In this document: piece by piece, positions 17,704-27,038 of the stretch
How the letters are laid out: every line of letters starts with the position of its first letter
Position numbering within the stretch: the first letter of the stretch is position 1
Made by a program: the position numbers and the translations under genes
Notes under the pieces: generated by a model
What the model saw: the letters and a program-made list of their open reading frames with translations, nothing else
Told to the model about the DNA's origin: nothing
The model's database searches: none
Source: Sporohalobacter salinus
GTDB taxonomy: Bacteria > Bacillota > Halanaerobiia > Halobacteroidales > Acetohalobiaceae
Direction of reading: 5' to 3'
Assembly (NCBI RefSeq): GCF_016908635.1
Contig: NZ_JAFBEG010000008.1
Span: 1 to 64,000, forward strand
Length of the DNA: 64,000 nt

Positions 17704-19192
17704 TAATCTTCTCCTCCTCTAACTTAATTTTAGCTTTCTGCCATAATTCTTCTAATTCATTTAATGACATCTTATTCAATTCATCATTTATAGTCTTTTC
17801 CTCAATATACCTAAATCTATTTTTAAACTTACAAGAAGCATCATGTAAAACCAATTCTAAATCTAAATCCAGAAATCTTCCAACATTGACAATAGCAAAA
17901 AGTAAATCTCCTAACTCTTCTCTAACTCTATCCTTCTGATCAGCTATTAAGGCTTCCTCAAACTCCTCTAGTTCTTCTTTTAATTTATCAACTGCACCTT
18001 CTATCTTCTTCCAATCAAACCCGACTTTAGCTGCTTTAGACTGTATCTGCTGAGCTTCCATTAAGGCCGGAAGTCCTCTAGTAATATCTAGAATAGATTC
18101 TTTCGTTTCTTCACTTTTCTTTTCTGTTGCCTTTATTGCTTCCCATTCCTCTATTACTTCATCTGATGTGTCTAAATCTTTAGCACCAAAAACATGCGGA
18201 TGGCGCCTAATCATCTTTTCTGAAATACTTCTAATTACATCTTCTATATTGAAATCATCTTTTTCATTTGCTAATTGAGCATGAAAGACAACATGCAATA
18301 ATAAATCACCTAGTTCTTCACACAATCCAGCAGTATCATTAAGATCTATACGCTCTAAGACTTCATAGGTTTCTTCAATCAAATGTGGACGTAAAGAAAG
18401 ATGAGTCTGTTCTAAATCCCAAGGACATCCCTCAGGACTCCTTAACTTAGCCACTACTTTAACTAAAGTCTTTAAACTTCCTAGCTTATCCAAACCTATA
18501 TCTAATCTTTCTGTTAAAGCCGGAATATAGAAATTAATTAACTCTTCAATATCTTCTAGATCGTCTAAATTACAAAGTAAAAATTTACTGTTTTTTATTG
18601 TATAGTTTACTCCGCTTTCAATTACCTGAATAGAGTGATCAGGCGGATAAATTTCTAATAGTTCTTTTTTCAATTGAAAAACTGTTTTTTGATTAGAGAT
18701 ATTAGTTATAACTAAATCTTTTTCAACATCTATTTCTTCAGATTTAAATCCAAAACTATCTATAACTTGAACTGAATTAGAATCTAGTTCCAAATTATTC
18801 TTCAACAATTGTAAAGAATCTATTCCTGGTATAACTTCTATTCTTTCATTAGACAATTTAACCAATAATTCATTAATTAACTTATCCCCTACTAAAGGGT
18901 TCCCGGGAACAGCATAACCTATGTCGATATTCTTATCTAAATTATCTTGAAGCTGTTTAAAAATTTCATCAACTAGCTGATCAAAATCATAATCACATAT
19001 TAATAATTCATCAAAGGTTATAAAATCTATTCCTTCCTCTTTCTCTAAATAAGAAATAACAGAATGTTTATCTGTTCTCACAAAAAGCTTGTCTACTTGC
19101 TTTAATTTTCGATAAGCCTGTAGCGTTAAATTATTAATGCCTTTCGGACCTAAACCTATTATCTTTAATCTTCCTAACTCTGATTCTAACAT
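17687..19192 (-). CDS. mazG: Tetrapyrrole methylase-MazG fusion (YabN type)
   Basis: 501 residues. The N-terminal domain (about 8-220) resembles SAM-dependent tetrapyrrole methylases (LKIIGLGPKGINNLT, YAVPGNPLVG). The C-terminal part has two MazG nucleotide pyrophosphohydrolase motifs: EETYEVLERI/EELGDLLLHVVFHA and a second ELEEFEEALI/REELGDLLFAIVNVGRF. Such proteins hydrolyse non-canonical or stress-related NTPs. It starts one base after spoVB ends and overlaps dacF, so spoVB-mazG-dacF are probably cotranscribed. Confidence 0.93.
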   Translation of the reverse strand: MLESELGRLKIIGLGPKGINNLTLQAYRKLKQVDKLFVRTDKHSVISYLEKEEGIDFITFDELLICDYDFDQLVDEIFKQLQDNLDKNIDIGYAVPGNPLVGDKLINELLVKLSNERIEVIPGIDSLQLLKNNLELDSNSVQVIDSFGFKSEEIDVEKDLVITNISNQKTVFQLKKELLEIYPPDHSIQVIESGVNYTIKNSKFLLCNLDDLEDIEELINFYIPALTERLDIGLDKLGSLKTLVKVVAKLRSPEGCPWDLEQTHLSLRPHLIEETYEVLERIDLNDTAGLCEELGDLLLHVVFHAQLANEKDDFNIEDVIRSISEKMIRRHPHVFGAKDLDTSDEVIEEWEAIKATEKKSEETKESILDITRGLPALMEAQQIQSKAAKVGFDWKKIEGAVDKLKEELEEFEEALIADQKDRVREELGDLLFAIVNVGRFLDLDLELVLHDASCKFKNRFRYIEEKTINDELNKMSLNELEELWQKAKIKLEEEKINEKSK

Positions 19193-19193
19193 G

Positions 19194-20801
19194 CTATCCC
19201 CTCACTAATCCAAATTTAAGCAAAATATTAGCCAATCTATTTCCGATTTTAGGAATTAATTTAACATCCTTCTCTTTAACTGCACCTGTTATTAACAGAA
19301 CTAAACTATAAATCACTGCTCCTACGATAACTGCTCCTAAAGTAGCTAAAGTATTATTCTGTATCAATGCTAATACCTGTCTATAAGTAACCCTTACTAA
19401 CAGACTCATAACTCCTACAGCCATAATTGGTTTTAATAACATATCACGGTAGTTATAATCGTAACCAATTAATCGTGCAATAAACAACAAATTTAAAAAA
19501 GCAGCTAAGCAGAAACCAGAAGCAGTAGCTACAGCCGCACCTCTGATTCCTATGCTGGGAATGGCTGTTAGAAAATAATTCAATAAAGCATTTAAAGCTC
19601 CTCCTAAAAATAAATTCCGGGCTGGAATAGTTGTCTTGCCAATCCCCTGTAATATACTAGAAGTAGTCTGCTGTAAACAAACAAATATAACTCCCCAAGA
19701 TACATAACGAAGAGGAATCCCAGCTTCAGGTTGATCAAATAACATCTCACTAAGTGGGGTCGCCAATAAAAAGAGTCCAACTGCTGCTGGTAAACAAATA
19801 AAAATAGTCAATCTCAAAGCAGATTGAGTTCTAAGCTTTATTAATCTATCTTCTCCTAAAGAAAAAGCTTCTGAAATTGCTGGCACTAAACTAGCTGCTA
19901 ATGAAACAGTAATGATAGTTGGAAAATTAACTAATACCATAGCCATTCCAGCAAAGTTACCATATTGACCAGTTGCTTCTGACACGCTAAGACCTGCTAC
20001 TTGTAGACGCCAGGGAATAAAAGTAGCATCAATAAACTGCATTAATGGTAGTACTAAAGCTCCTAGTGTAACTGGAATAGCTAAAGAAGTTAACCGCTGT
20101 AATATCTTATGTACCGGTAATTTATCACCAGGCCCACTTAAAGCAAATTCATCTACCTCTTGCTTGTTTTTATAATAAATATAAAGCAATACCGTCAAAC
20201 CAGCAATTGCACCGGTCACTGCACCAAAAGCTGCACCGGCAGCAGCAAACTTAATACCTTTAGATAACAACAAGTAAGCCAAAAGTAACATAGTACTCAT
20301 TCGTACTAATTGCTCTACTACCTGCGAAATAGCTGTTGGTGTCATAGTCTGTAACCCTTGAAAAAAGCCGCGATAAGAAGCCATTATTGAAACAAAAAAG
20401 ACAGCTGGAGCAATAGCCAATACAGAATAAAAAGCCCTTGAATCTCGTAATATATTCTGCGCCAGAGGTTGAGCCATAAGAATTAAACCTGCCGAAAATA
20501 ATAACCCCAAAATAAAACTAATACTTAAAGCTATACGGAATATTCTATATGCACTTTTACGATTGTCTTCTGCTACCTTTTCAGCCACTAATTTAGAAAT
20601 TGCTACGGGAATCCCTGATCTAGAAATTACTAAAATAATTGTATAAATTGGATAAGCCATCTGATAAAGTCCGATTCCCTGTTCCCCAATTAAACGGGTT
20701 AATAGAATACGATAAACCAGCCCCATTGCTTTACTAATGAAGGCTGCTAATGTTAAAATCAAAGCTCCCTGTAAAAAGCCTTGTTTTTTATTTTCAGCCA
20801 T
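19194..20801 (-). CDS. SpoVB/YabM-family polysaccharide-type flippase
   Basis: 535-residue integral membrane protein of the MATE/MOP flippase superfamily with about 14 hydrophobic segments, N-terminus GALILTLAAFISKAMGLVYRILL typical of SpoVB-like proteins. Relatives move lipid-linked sugars (spore cortex or wall precursors) across the membrane. Position next to mazG/yabN matches B. subtilis yabM; sequence alone does not separate YabM from SpoVB. A GCAGGA motif copy and a weak sigma-E-like site lie upstream. Confidence 0.85.
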   Translation of the reverse strand: MAENKKQGFLQGALILTLAAFISKAMGLVYRILLTRLIGEQGIGLYQMAYPIYTIILVISRSGIPVAISKLVAEKVAEDNRKSAYRIFRIALSISFILGLLFSAGLILMAQPLAQNILRDSRAFYSVLAIAPAVFFVSIMASYRGFFQGLQTMTPTAISQVVEQLVRMSTMLLLAYLLLSKGIKFAAAGAAFGAVTGAIAGLTVLLYIYYKNKQEVDEFALSGPGDKLPVHKILQRLTSLAIPVTLGALVLPLMQFIDATFIPWRLQVAGLSVSEATGQYGNFAGMAMVLVNFPTIITVSLAASLVPAISEAFSLGEDRLIKLRTQSALRLTIFICLPAAVGLFLLATPLSEMLFDQPEAGIPLRYVSWGVIFVCLQQTTSSILQGIGKTTIPARNLFLGGALNALLNYFLTAIPSIGIRGAAVATASGFCLAAFLNLLFIARLIGYDYNYRDMLLKPIMAVGVMSLLVRVTYRQVLALIQNNTLATLGAVIVGAVIYSLVLLITGAVKEKDVKLIPKIGNRLANILLKFGLVRG

Positions 20802-20817
20802 CGATTGCCTTCCTTTC

Positions 20818-20844
20818 TTCCTCTGACTTATCTATGCTTCCTGC
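20818..20844 (-). repeat. GCAGGA-N18-GAA spacer motif, copy 4 (upstream of spoVB)
   Basis: Minus strand reads ATGCAGGAAGC, then GAA 18 bases after GCAGGA, here within the purine-rich ribosome-site region, so this copy may be chance. A weak sigma-E-like promoter (GAATATA, 13 bases, CATAGATA; 20829-20856) overlaps it. Confidence 0.3.
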
Positions 20845-20902
20845 ATTTTTATATTCAATAAAACATTTCAAATTCCTTTAATTTAATTAATTCAAGAAAA
20901 AA

Positions 20903-20925
20903 GGTGAGTCATAAACTGACCCACC
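20903..20925 (-). terminator. Terminator of spoVT
   Basis: 9-bp stem GGTGGGTCA/TGACTCACC with one G-U pair, followed on the minus strand by TTTTTTCTTG. Confidence 0.8.
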
Positions 20926-20936
20926 CTAAGTAATAA

Positions 20937-21497
20937 TTAATTCTCCATCTGTCTGGCTAAAAAACCAGCTGCTGTATTTACTAATTTAACTTCTAAATCT
21001 CCCATAGTATCGTCAGGCTCTTGAGAACTTAAAACAACAGCACCAATGGACTTCCCTTCTGAAGAAATAACTGGCGCTAAAACCTGAGCACTAAATTGAC
21101 AATCTTCATCATCCTTATGACATCCTTTGCAAAAAGAATCAACTTCAGGATCATCAATAATTACTGTCTCCTGTTTATCCATTACCTCTTCAACAGCCTG
21201 ACTAACTGGTTTATCCAAAAATTTCTTATCAGGAGCACCAGCAACTGCGACTACTACATCCCGATCTAAAACACAGGCTATATACCCAGTAACTTCATGT
21301 AAAGAATCAACATATTCCTCAGCGAATTCATTTAACTGTCCTAAAGGAGAATATTTCTTTAAAATAACCTCTCCATCTCTGTCAACAAATATCTCTAATG
21401 GTTCACCTTCTCCAATCCGCATAGTTCTTCGAATCTCTTTAGGAATAACTACACGTCCTAAATCATCAATCCGTCTAACTATTCCTGTAGCTTTCAT
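20937..21497 (-). CDS. spoVT: Stage V sporulation protein T (AbrB-family regulator)
   Basis: Forespore transcription regulator that tunes the sigma-G regulon. 186 residues with an N-terminal AbrB/SpoVT swapped-hairpin DNA-binding domain (TGIVRRIDDLGRVVIPKEIRRT) and a C-terminal GAF-like domain with a Cys pair (CKGC, near 118). The ATG at 21497 has only a weak ribosome site (AGGG); a strong AAGGAGGTG lies about 50 bases farther upstream and is separated from the ATG by an in-frame TGA. A close sigma-G promoter match lies at 21593-21622. Confidence 0.96.
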   Translation of the reverse strand: MKATGIVRRIDDLGRVVIPKEIRRTMRIGEGEPLEIFVDRDGEVILKKYSPLGQLNEFAEEYVDSLHEVTGYIACVLDRDVVVAVAGAPDKKFLDKPVSQAVEEVMDKQETVIIDDPEVDSFCKGCHKDDEDCQFSAQVLAPVISSEGKSIGAVVLSSQEPDDTMGDLEVKLVNTAAGFLARQMEN

Positions 21498-21592
21498 AAA
21501 CCCTGGTCAAACAACCATCTTTGTCAGAGGCTGTCTAACCAGCTTTCACCTCCTTAAATTTATAATTGATGAAAATGTCTTCCATTTGTACA

Positions 21593-21622
21593 TAGTATAT
21601 AACTAATCTTATATTTTTATTC
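21593..21622 (-). promoter_or_regulatory. Sigma-G promoter of spoVT
   Basis: Minus strand GAATA (21618-21622), exactly 18 bases, TATACTA (21593-21599). This matches the published sigma-G pattern GHATR-N18-CATNHTA at all but the first base of the -10. spoVT is a known sigma-G gene in B. subtilis. Confidence 0.6.
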
Positions 21623-21698
21623 TCAAACTCTACTAAATAGTACTAATTCTTTATGTAAAATTTAACATATCTACTAGGAGGTGAAATGAAATTAATTT

Positions 21699-24600
21699 CT
21701 AGTCTTGAGTAGAAATTAAAAATTCCAAAATTTCAATTAAAGTTTCTAAAGTTTCAGTATCACTCTCTTTTGTCTTAAGCTTCAATACTGGTTCCTTTGC
21801 TGATTTAAATTTAATTTGTCCTGAATATTCTTCACTTAATTGAAGTATCTGTGGCCCAGAAAGATAATCTGCTGTATTAAAATTAATCAATATCAAATCA
21901 TCTTTACTTTCAACACTTTTCACATCTATATCTAAAGCTAAAACCTTAATTTTAGAAATCATAACTAAGTTTAATACAGATTGGGGTATAGTTCCAAATC
22001 TATCTCTTAATTCATCTTTAATCTCTTCAACTTCAGTTAAATTTATAATTTCAGAGATTTTTTTATAAATTTCTATCTTCTGTTTTGAATCAGGTATATA
22101 ATCTTCAGGAATATAAGCATCCAGATCTAAATCTATATTTATTTCAGCAGCTTTCTCTTCATCTTCTTCCCCTTTCAATTCATTAATTGCCTGCTCTAAA
22201 AGCTTACAATAAAGTGAAAAACCAATTGCTTCAATATGACCATGCTGCTTTGGCCCTAAAATATTACCAGCACCTCTAATTTCTAAATCCCGCATAGCTA
22301 TCTTAAAACCAGAACCTAAATTAGTAAATTCTTTTATAGCTTGTAAGCGTTTTTCAGCCACCTCTGATAAAACTTGATCCTGTTGGTAAAGCAAATAGGC
22401 ATAAGCCACTCTATTACTCCGCCCTACTCTACCGCGCAGCTGATAGAGCTGAGCAAGTCCTAACTTATCAGCATCATTGATGATTATCGTATTGACATTA
22501 GGAATATCAAGGCCAGTTTCAATAATAGTAGTACAGACTAATACATCATATTCGCCATTTAAAAAAGATAACATAATCTTCTCTAATTTTGCTTCACTCA
22601 TCTGTCCATGAGCAATTACTACTTCAGCCTTCGGCAATATTTCTTTAATTTCTGCTGCTACTTTCTTAATATCCTTAACTCGATTATGAACAAAATAGAC
22701 CTGTCCTCCCCGATCTATTTCTTTACGAATAGCTTCACTAATTAAATCTTTATTATATTCCCTAACATAAGTTCTAATCGGATATCTATTCTGTGGAGGT
22801 GTCTCAATTAAACTCATATCTCTAACTCCGACTAATGACATATGAAGTGTACGGGGAATAGGTGTTGCTGTCAACGTTAAAACATCTATACTATTCTTCA
22901 TTTGCTTTAATCTTTCTTTATGCTTAACACCAAAACGCTGTTCTTCATCTACAATCAGAAAACCCAAATCCTTAAAATTAATATCGTTAGATAATATTCT
23001 ATGAGTCCCAATAACAATATCTATTACGCCTTGCTGTAAACCTTCAATTATCTTCTTTTGTTCTTTGGCGGTTTTAAATCTACTCAACATCTCTACCTTA
23101 ACAGGATAATCCTCAAATCTATCACTAAAGGTATTAAAATGCTGTTGAGCTAAAATAGTAGTCGGTACTAACATAGCTACCTGTTTTCCATCTAATACCG
23201 CTTTAAAAGCAGCTCTAATAGCTACTTCAGTCTTACCATAACCAACATCACCACAAAGAAGCCGATCCATAGGCTGCGGTGATTCCATATCCTCTTTTAC
23301 TTCTTCGATAGCTTTAAGTTGATCAGGAGTCTCTTCATAAGGAAAGTCAGCCTCAAACTCTTGCTGCCAGACAGTATCCTCACTAAAAGCATAACCGTCC
23401 TGCACTTCTCGCTCAGCATAGACCTCTAAAAGTTCCTCAGCCATCTCCTGAACTGATTCCTTAACTCTCTTTTTGACCCGCGTCCAATCATTACTACTTA
23501 GACTATATAATTTAGGTTTACTACCTTCTTTTCCAACATACTTTTGAATTAAATCCACCTGATCTGTCGGTACATAGAGCTTATCTTCATCAGCATACTT
23601 AATCAATAGGTAATCCTGATTATGCCCCTGAACTTCTAGAGTCTTAACTCCTAAATATTTTCCAATTCCATGATTTTCATGAACTACATAATCACCTACG
23701 TTTAACTCTTCAAAAGAAGAAATTTTGGCGCCTTCATCATAAGTCTTTGTTTTTCGTTTCTTTTTACGTTGACTCTGCCCAAAAATATCAGTTTCAGTAA
23801 ATAAAATGAACTTCAAGTCAGGAAATGAGAACCCCTCTTGTAAAGCATCAATAGTAACAGCTATATTACCTGACTGTAATTTATCTGTAATTTCTTCACT
23901 ATAAAAAGCTGTCAACCCTTCTTCCTGCAAAGCAGTAATTAATCTTTTACATTTACTTTCAGTAGACAAGGTAATAGCAATTCTATATTTCTTCTTTATT
24001 AACTGCTCTATTTCATCTAAAAAGTGATTCATATGTCCTCTAAATGTTGGAGTTTCTTTTAAATTAAATTTTAATTTTTGATCAACCCGTAAACTCTTTA
24101 TTTTATGAGTTTTATTTAAATATAATTTAGAAAAATCATAAGCTTCAGTTAATATTTTTTCAAAACTTGCAAAATTGTCAGTATAATTACTTAATACACT
24201 ACCTTGATTTAATAATGAAAGACGTAATTCATTATAATCTTCCATTAAGTTCAAAGCACGTTTTTGAATCCGATTTGGACTATCAAAAACTAAATTGCCT
24301 TCGTTAAAATAATCGAGTAATGTGGACATTTCTTTATAAAAAGCAGGTAAGTACTGACGTATTGCAGGAAACTGAATCCCCTCTTCTATCTGTTCAAGGT
24401 CAGTCTTAAGCTTTTCTCCTAGCTCTTTAGCTTCTTTTTTCTTTCCATTTTCTATTAAAGTCTCTTTATTTTGTTTTAGCTCTTTTTTTAATCTATCTAG
24501 TCCTTGTTGTAATAAATCAGAATCCAATAAAATCTCCGTTGCCGGCGGTATATTTATACTGTCTAACTCTCTAATTGAACGCTGAGTAGCCAGATCAAAT

Positions 24601-25220
24601 TCACGAATTGATTCTACTTCATCACCAAAAAGCTCAATTCGTATCGGATTCCTCTGTGTTAAAGGATAAATATCAATAATTCCACCGCGAATACTGAAAT
24701 TCCCTTTATCCTCTACCATATCAACCCGTTCATATCCCTGCTCTATAAGCTGAGAACTGATCTTTTTCAACTCTACTGTAGAGTCAAAGTTTAATTTAAA
24801 CGAATAATTAGTAAAGATATCTACCGGCGGTAATTTAATCAATAAGGCCTGAATTGGAGCAATAATTATAGATTCATTACCAGTTATTAATTCTTCTAAA
24901 ACTGTTAATCTCTGAATCTTAACAGAAATATCAACTTCAATACTCTCATGAGGCAGAACTTCTAACTGTGGAAATAGAAAAATTTCCTCAGGAGAAATTA
25001 AACGTAATAATTCTTCATAAAGCTCAGCAGCTCGCTGCCAGCTATAGGTCAACAATAAAAGTTTATCATTTATCTTCTCATATAAATTTGCTGTAATAAA
25101 CGCTCGCTGTGATAATGAAAGATTAACTGTCAATTCAGCATTCAATTTTTCAGCAATATTCTTTTCAAGAACATTAATTTTCTCTGTATCAACCAATAAA
25201 TTAGATAATCCAGCTTCCAT
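21699..25220 (-). CDS. mfd: Transcription-repair coupling factor Mfd
   Basis: Translocase that removes stalled RNA polymerase and recruits UvrAB. 1173 residues, full length: N-terminal UvrB-like domains, RNA-polymerase-interaction (CarD-like) domain (GDYVVHENHGIGKYLG), RecG-like helicase motor with GDVGYGKTEVA (near 660) and DEEQRFG (near 757), and the C-terminal TRCF domain. AAGGAG lies 10 bases before the ATG. It is flanked by fin and spoVT, the conserved order. Confidence 0.98.
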   Translation of the reverse strand: MEAGLSNLLVDTEKINVLEKNIAEKLNAELTVNLSLSQRAFITANLYEKINDKLLLLTYSWQRAAELYEELLRLISPEEIFLFPQLEVLPHESIEVDISVKIQRLTVLEELITGNESIIIAPIQALLIKLPPVDIFTNYSFKLNFDSTVELKKISSQLIEQGYERVDMVEDKGNFSIRGGIIDIYPLTQRNPIRIELFGDEVESIREFDLATQRSIRELDSINIPPATEILLDSDLLQQGLDRLKKELKQNKETLIENGKKKEAKELGEKLKTDLEQIEEGIQFPAIRQYLPAFYKEMSTLLDYFNEGNLVFDSPNRIQKRALNLMEDYNELRLSLLNQGSVLSNYTDNFASFEKILTEAYDFSKLYLNKTHKIKSLRVDQKLKFNLKETPTFRGHMNHFLDEIEQLIKKKYRIAITLSTESKCKRLITALQEEGLTAFYSEEITDKLQSGNIAVTIDALQEGFSFPDLKFILFTETDIFGQSQRKKKRKTKTYDEGAKISSFEELNVGDYVVHENHGIGKYLGVKTLEVQGHNQDYLLIKYADEDKLYVPTDQVDLIQKYVGKEGSKPKLYSLSSNDWTRVKKRVKESVQEMAEELLEVYAEREVQDGYAFSEDTVWQQEFEADFPYEETPDQLKAIEEVKEDMESPQPMDRLLCGDVGYGKTEVAIRAAFKAVLDGKQVAMLVPTTILAQQHFNTFSDRFEDYPVKVEMLSRFKTAKEQKKIIEGLQQGVIDIVIGTHRILSNDINFKDLGFLIVDEEQRFGVKHKERLKQMKNSIDVLTLTATPIPRTLHMSLVGVRDMSLIETPPQNRYPIRTYVREYNKDLISEAIRKEIDRGGQVYFVHNRVKDIKKVAAEIKEILPKAEVVIAHGQMSEAKLEKIMLSFLNGEYDVLVCTTIIETGLDIPNVNTIIINDADKLGLAQLYQLRGRVGRSNRVAYAYLLYQQDQVLSEVAEKRLQAIKEFTNLGSGFKIAMRDLEIRGAGNILGPKQHGHIEAIGFSLYCKLLEQAINELKGEEDEEKAAEINIDLDLDAYIPEDYIPDSKQKIEIYKKISEIINLTEVEEIKDELRDRFGTIPQSVLNLVMISKIKVLALDIDVKSVESKDDLILINFNTADYLSGPQILQLSEEYSGQIKFKSAKEPVLKLKTKESDTETLETLIEILEFLISTQD

Positions 25221-25262
25221 CTCATCTTAACTCCTTTTCTAAATGACAATTTCACATACTAA

Positions 25263-25292
25263 AAAGGACCTCAGCATCTACTAAGGCCCTTT
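25263..25292 (-). terminator. Terminator between fin and mfd
   Basis: 12-bp stem with two G-U pairs (AAAGGGCCTTAG/CTGAGGTCCTTT) and TTTTTAG after it on the minus strand. mfd therefore needs read-through or its own promoter. Confidence 0.75.
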
Positions 25293-25294
25293 GT

Positions 25295-25522
25295 TTAATG
25301 AATTAAATTCTTATTCACTAAAGAAATTAAATCGTCCTCTGCTTCACAATCATCACATATAATTCCAATTTTAATTTCATCTTCTGTTTTATTAATTATA
25401 TCTTCTTTTTCAGCAGGAGTCAAGATAGAAAATCCTAATTTATCTTCAGTTATTTCTTCTACATCAACTTCTAATCTATCAACTATGGTATTACACTGAC
25501 TGCAATAATAGACTAAATCCAT
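25295..25522 (-). CDS. fin: Anti-sigma-F factor Fin (YabK family)
   Basis: 75 residues with CSQC (8-11) and CDDC near residue 57-60, a likely zinc-binding pair. In B. subtilis Fin is made in the forespore and inhibits sigma-F to allow the switch to sigma-G. The location between pth and mfd is the same as in B. subtilis, which strongly supports the call for such a small protein. Confidence 0.88.
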   Translation of the reverse strand: MDLVYYCSQCNTIVDRLEVDVEEITEDKLGFSILTPAEKEDIINKTEDEIKIGIICDDCEAEDDLISLVNKNLIH

Positions 25523-25656
25523 AACTATTTCCCTCCTGTCAAAATTCAGGACTATATAATTTTGTAGTCTATAAATTACTGTCCAAATTTTAAATTAACC
25601 TATAGTATTGAATCTATTAATAAGTATTCGCCAAAAATCAAGATAATATGTACAAC

Positions 25657-26214
25657 TTAATTATAATTATTCATTGACTGCTCTATTCCTTGAAGTAGAA
25701 TATCCTCAATAGCCTCAACTGCTTCTTTAACAGCTCTAGCTGCCTTATCTTCCTCTTCATTATCAAATTTTCCTAACACGTAATCAGTAACTGTCATATA
25801 TTCCGGTGGTCTCCCAATACCTACTCTAACTCTTGAAATATCAGTAGTTCCTAGATGATTAAAAATAGATTTAACTCCATTATGGCCTCCATGTCCACCA
25901 GAAGGTTTAATTTTTAATTGACCAGTTTTTAAATCTAGATCATCATAGATAATAATTATATCTTTTAAGGCAATATTATACCAGTCAGCTAACTTGCCTA
26001 CTGACCGTCCGCTATTATTCATATAAGTTTGAGGCTTAGCTAAAATTACTTTCTCTCCCTTAAAATGAAAACTTCCAGTTAAAGCCTCTTGTTCTTCTTT
26101 TTCAATTTTGATCTGTTTTTTAGCAGCAAAGTTGTCAATAACTCTAAAACCAATATTATGTCTAGTTGCTACATATTTAAATCCTGGATTCCCTAATCCA
26201 ACAATTAACTTCAT
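25657..26214 (-). CDS. pth: Peptidyl-tRNA hydrolase
   Basis: Recycles peptidyl-tRNA released from ribosomes. Typical motifs MKLIVGLGNPG at the N-terminus, RHNIGF with the catalytic His, KPQTYMNNSG and GGHGGHNG; about 185 residues. The ATG at 26214 is preferred over an upstream GTG because that GTG is too close to the ribosome site and adds three non-homologous residues. Confidence 0.97.
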   Translation of the reverse strand: MKLIVGLGNPGFKYVATRHNIGFRVIDNFAAKKQIKIEKEEQEALTGSFHFKGEKVILAKPQTYMNNSGRSVGKLADWYNIALKDIIIIYDDLDLKTGQLKIKPSGGHGGHNGVKSIFNHLGTTDISRVRVGIGRPPEYMTVTDYVLGKFDNEEEDKAARAVKEAVEAIEDILLQGIEQSMNNYN

Positions 26215-26247
26215 TATTATCACTCACCCTCTTAAAAATAATAAAAA

Positions 26248-26272
26248 GCGTAATCAATAAAATTGATTACGC
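26248..26272 (-). terminator. Terminator of rplY
   Basis: 11-bp stem GCGTAATCAAT/ATTGATTACGC followed on the minus strand by TTTTTATTATTTTT. Confidence 0.85.
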
Positions 26273-26298
26273 CTGTAATAATGAATATAAGTATTTAT

Positions 26299-26964
26299 TT
26301 ACTCTTCATCTATTTCAACTTCGGCTTCTTCGCCTTCTTCTTCATCTGGCTCTTCACCGATAACTTCTGGTTCAGTAATAACTTCTTCTTCTAATTCTTC
26401 TTCATCCTCATCAAGGTCAAGTTCAGTAGGAGCAACAACTGTAACTACTACTTCGTCGCCAGAAGTTGTGAGTTCAACCCCTTCACCAGCTTCTAAATCG
26501 CCTACATGTAAGGACTCTCCAACCTCTAACTCAGAAATATCCAGCTTTAAATCAGATGGAATTTCTGTTGGTAAACATTCAACCTCTACTTTTCTAAGCG
26601 TTTTCTGTAAAACTCCTCCTTCTCTTACTCCTTCAGCAACACCTTCAAGAGAAATTGGAATCTCTACTACAATCGGTTCATCAAGAGCAATCTGATGAAA
26701 ATCTACATGTAAATATTCATCAGTAATTACATCTTTCTGTACATCTTTAACCATAACTGTTCTCTCTTCATCATCAATCTGTAAATCAATAATAGCATTT
26801 CCACCTGTTACCTCTGCTAGCTCTGTAGCATCTAATTTTAAATTAATCGGTTCCTGATCACGACCATAAACAACTCCAGGAACTAATCCCTGTTCTCTTA
26901 ATCTACGAGCTGATCCTGTTCCAGTTTCATCTCTTAACTCAACATCAAGTTGTACACGTTCCAT
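26299..26964 (-). CDS. rplY: 50S ribosomal protein L25 (Ctc form)
   Basis: Binds 5S rRNA. 221 residues: L25 domain (about 1-90), the TL5/Ctc beta domain (about 95-185) and a strongly acidic Glu/Asp tail (about 187-221). Such an acidic extension fits a salt-adapted cell but also occurs in non-halophiles. It lies between prs and pth as in B. subtilis. Confidence 0.95.
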   Translation of the reverse strand: MERVQLDVELRDETGTGSARRLREQGLVPGVVYGRDQEPINLKLDATELAEVTGGNAIIDLQIDDEERTVMVKDVQKDVITDEYLHVDFHQIALDEPIVVEIPISLEGVAEGVREGGVLQKTLRKVEVECLPTEIPSDLKLDISELEVGESLHVGDLEAGEGVELTTSGDEVVVTVVAPTELDLDEDEEELEEEVITEPEVIGEEPDEEEGEEAEVEIDEE

Positions 26965-27038
26965 TGATACCCACTCCTTTTTTCTAAGTTCTTCTCATAA
27001 CCAGTATTTTAACATCTTTTAAGCCAAAAATCAAAATT

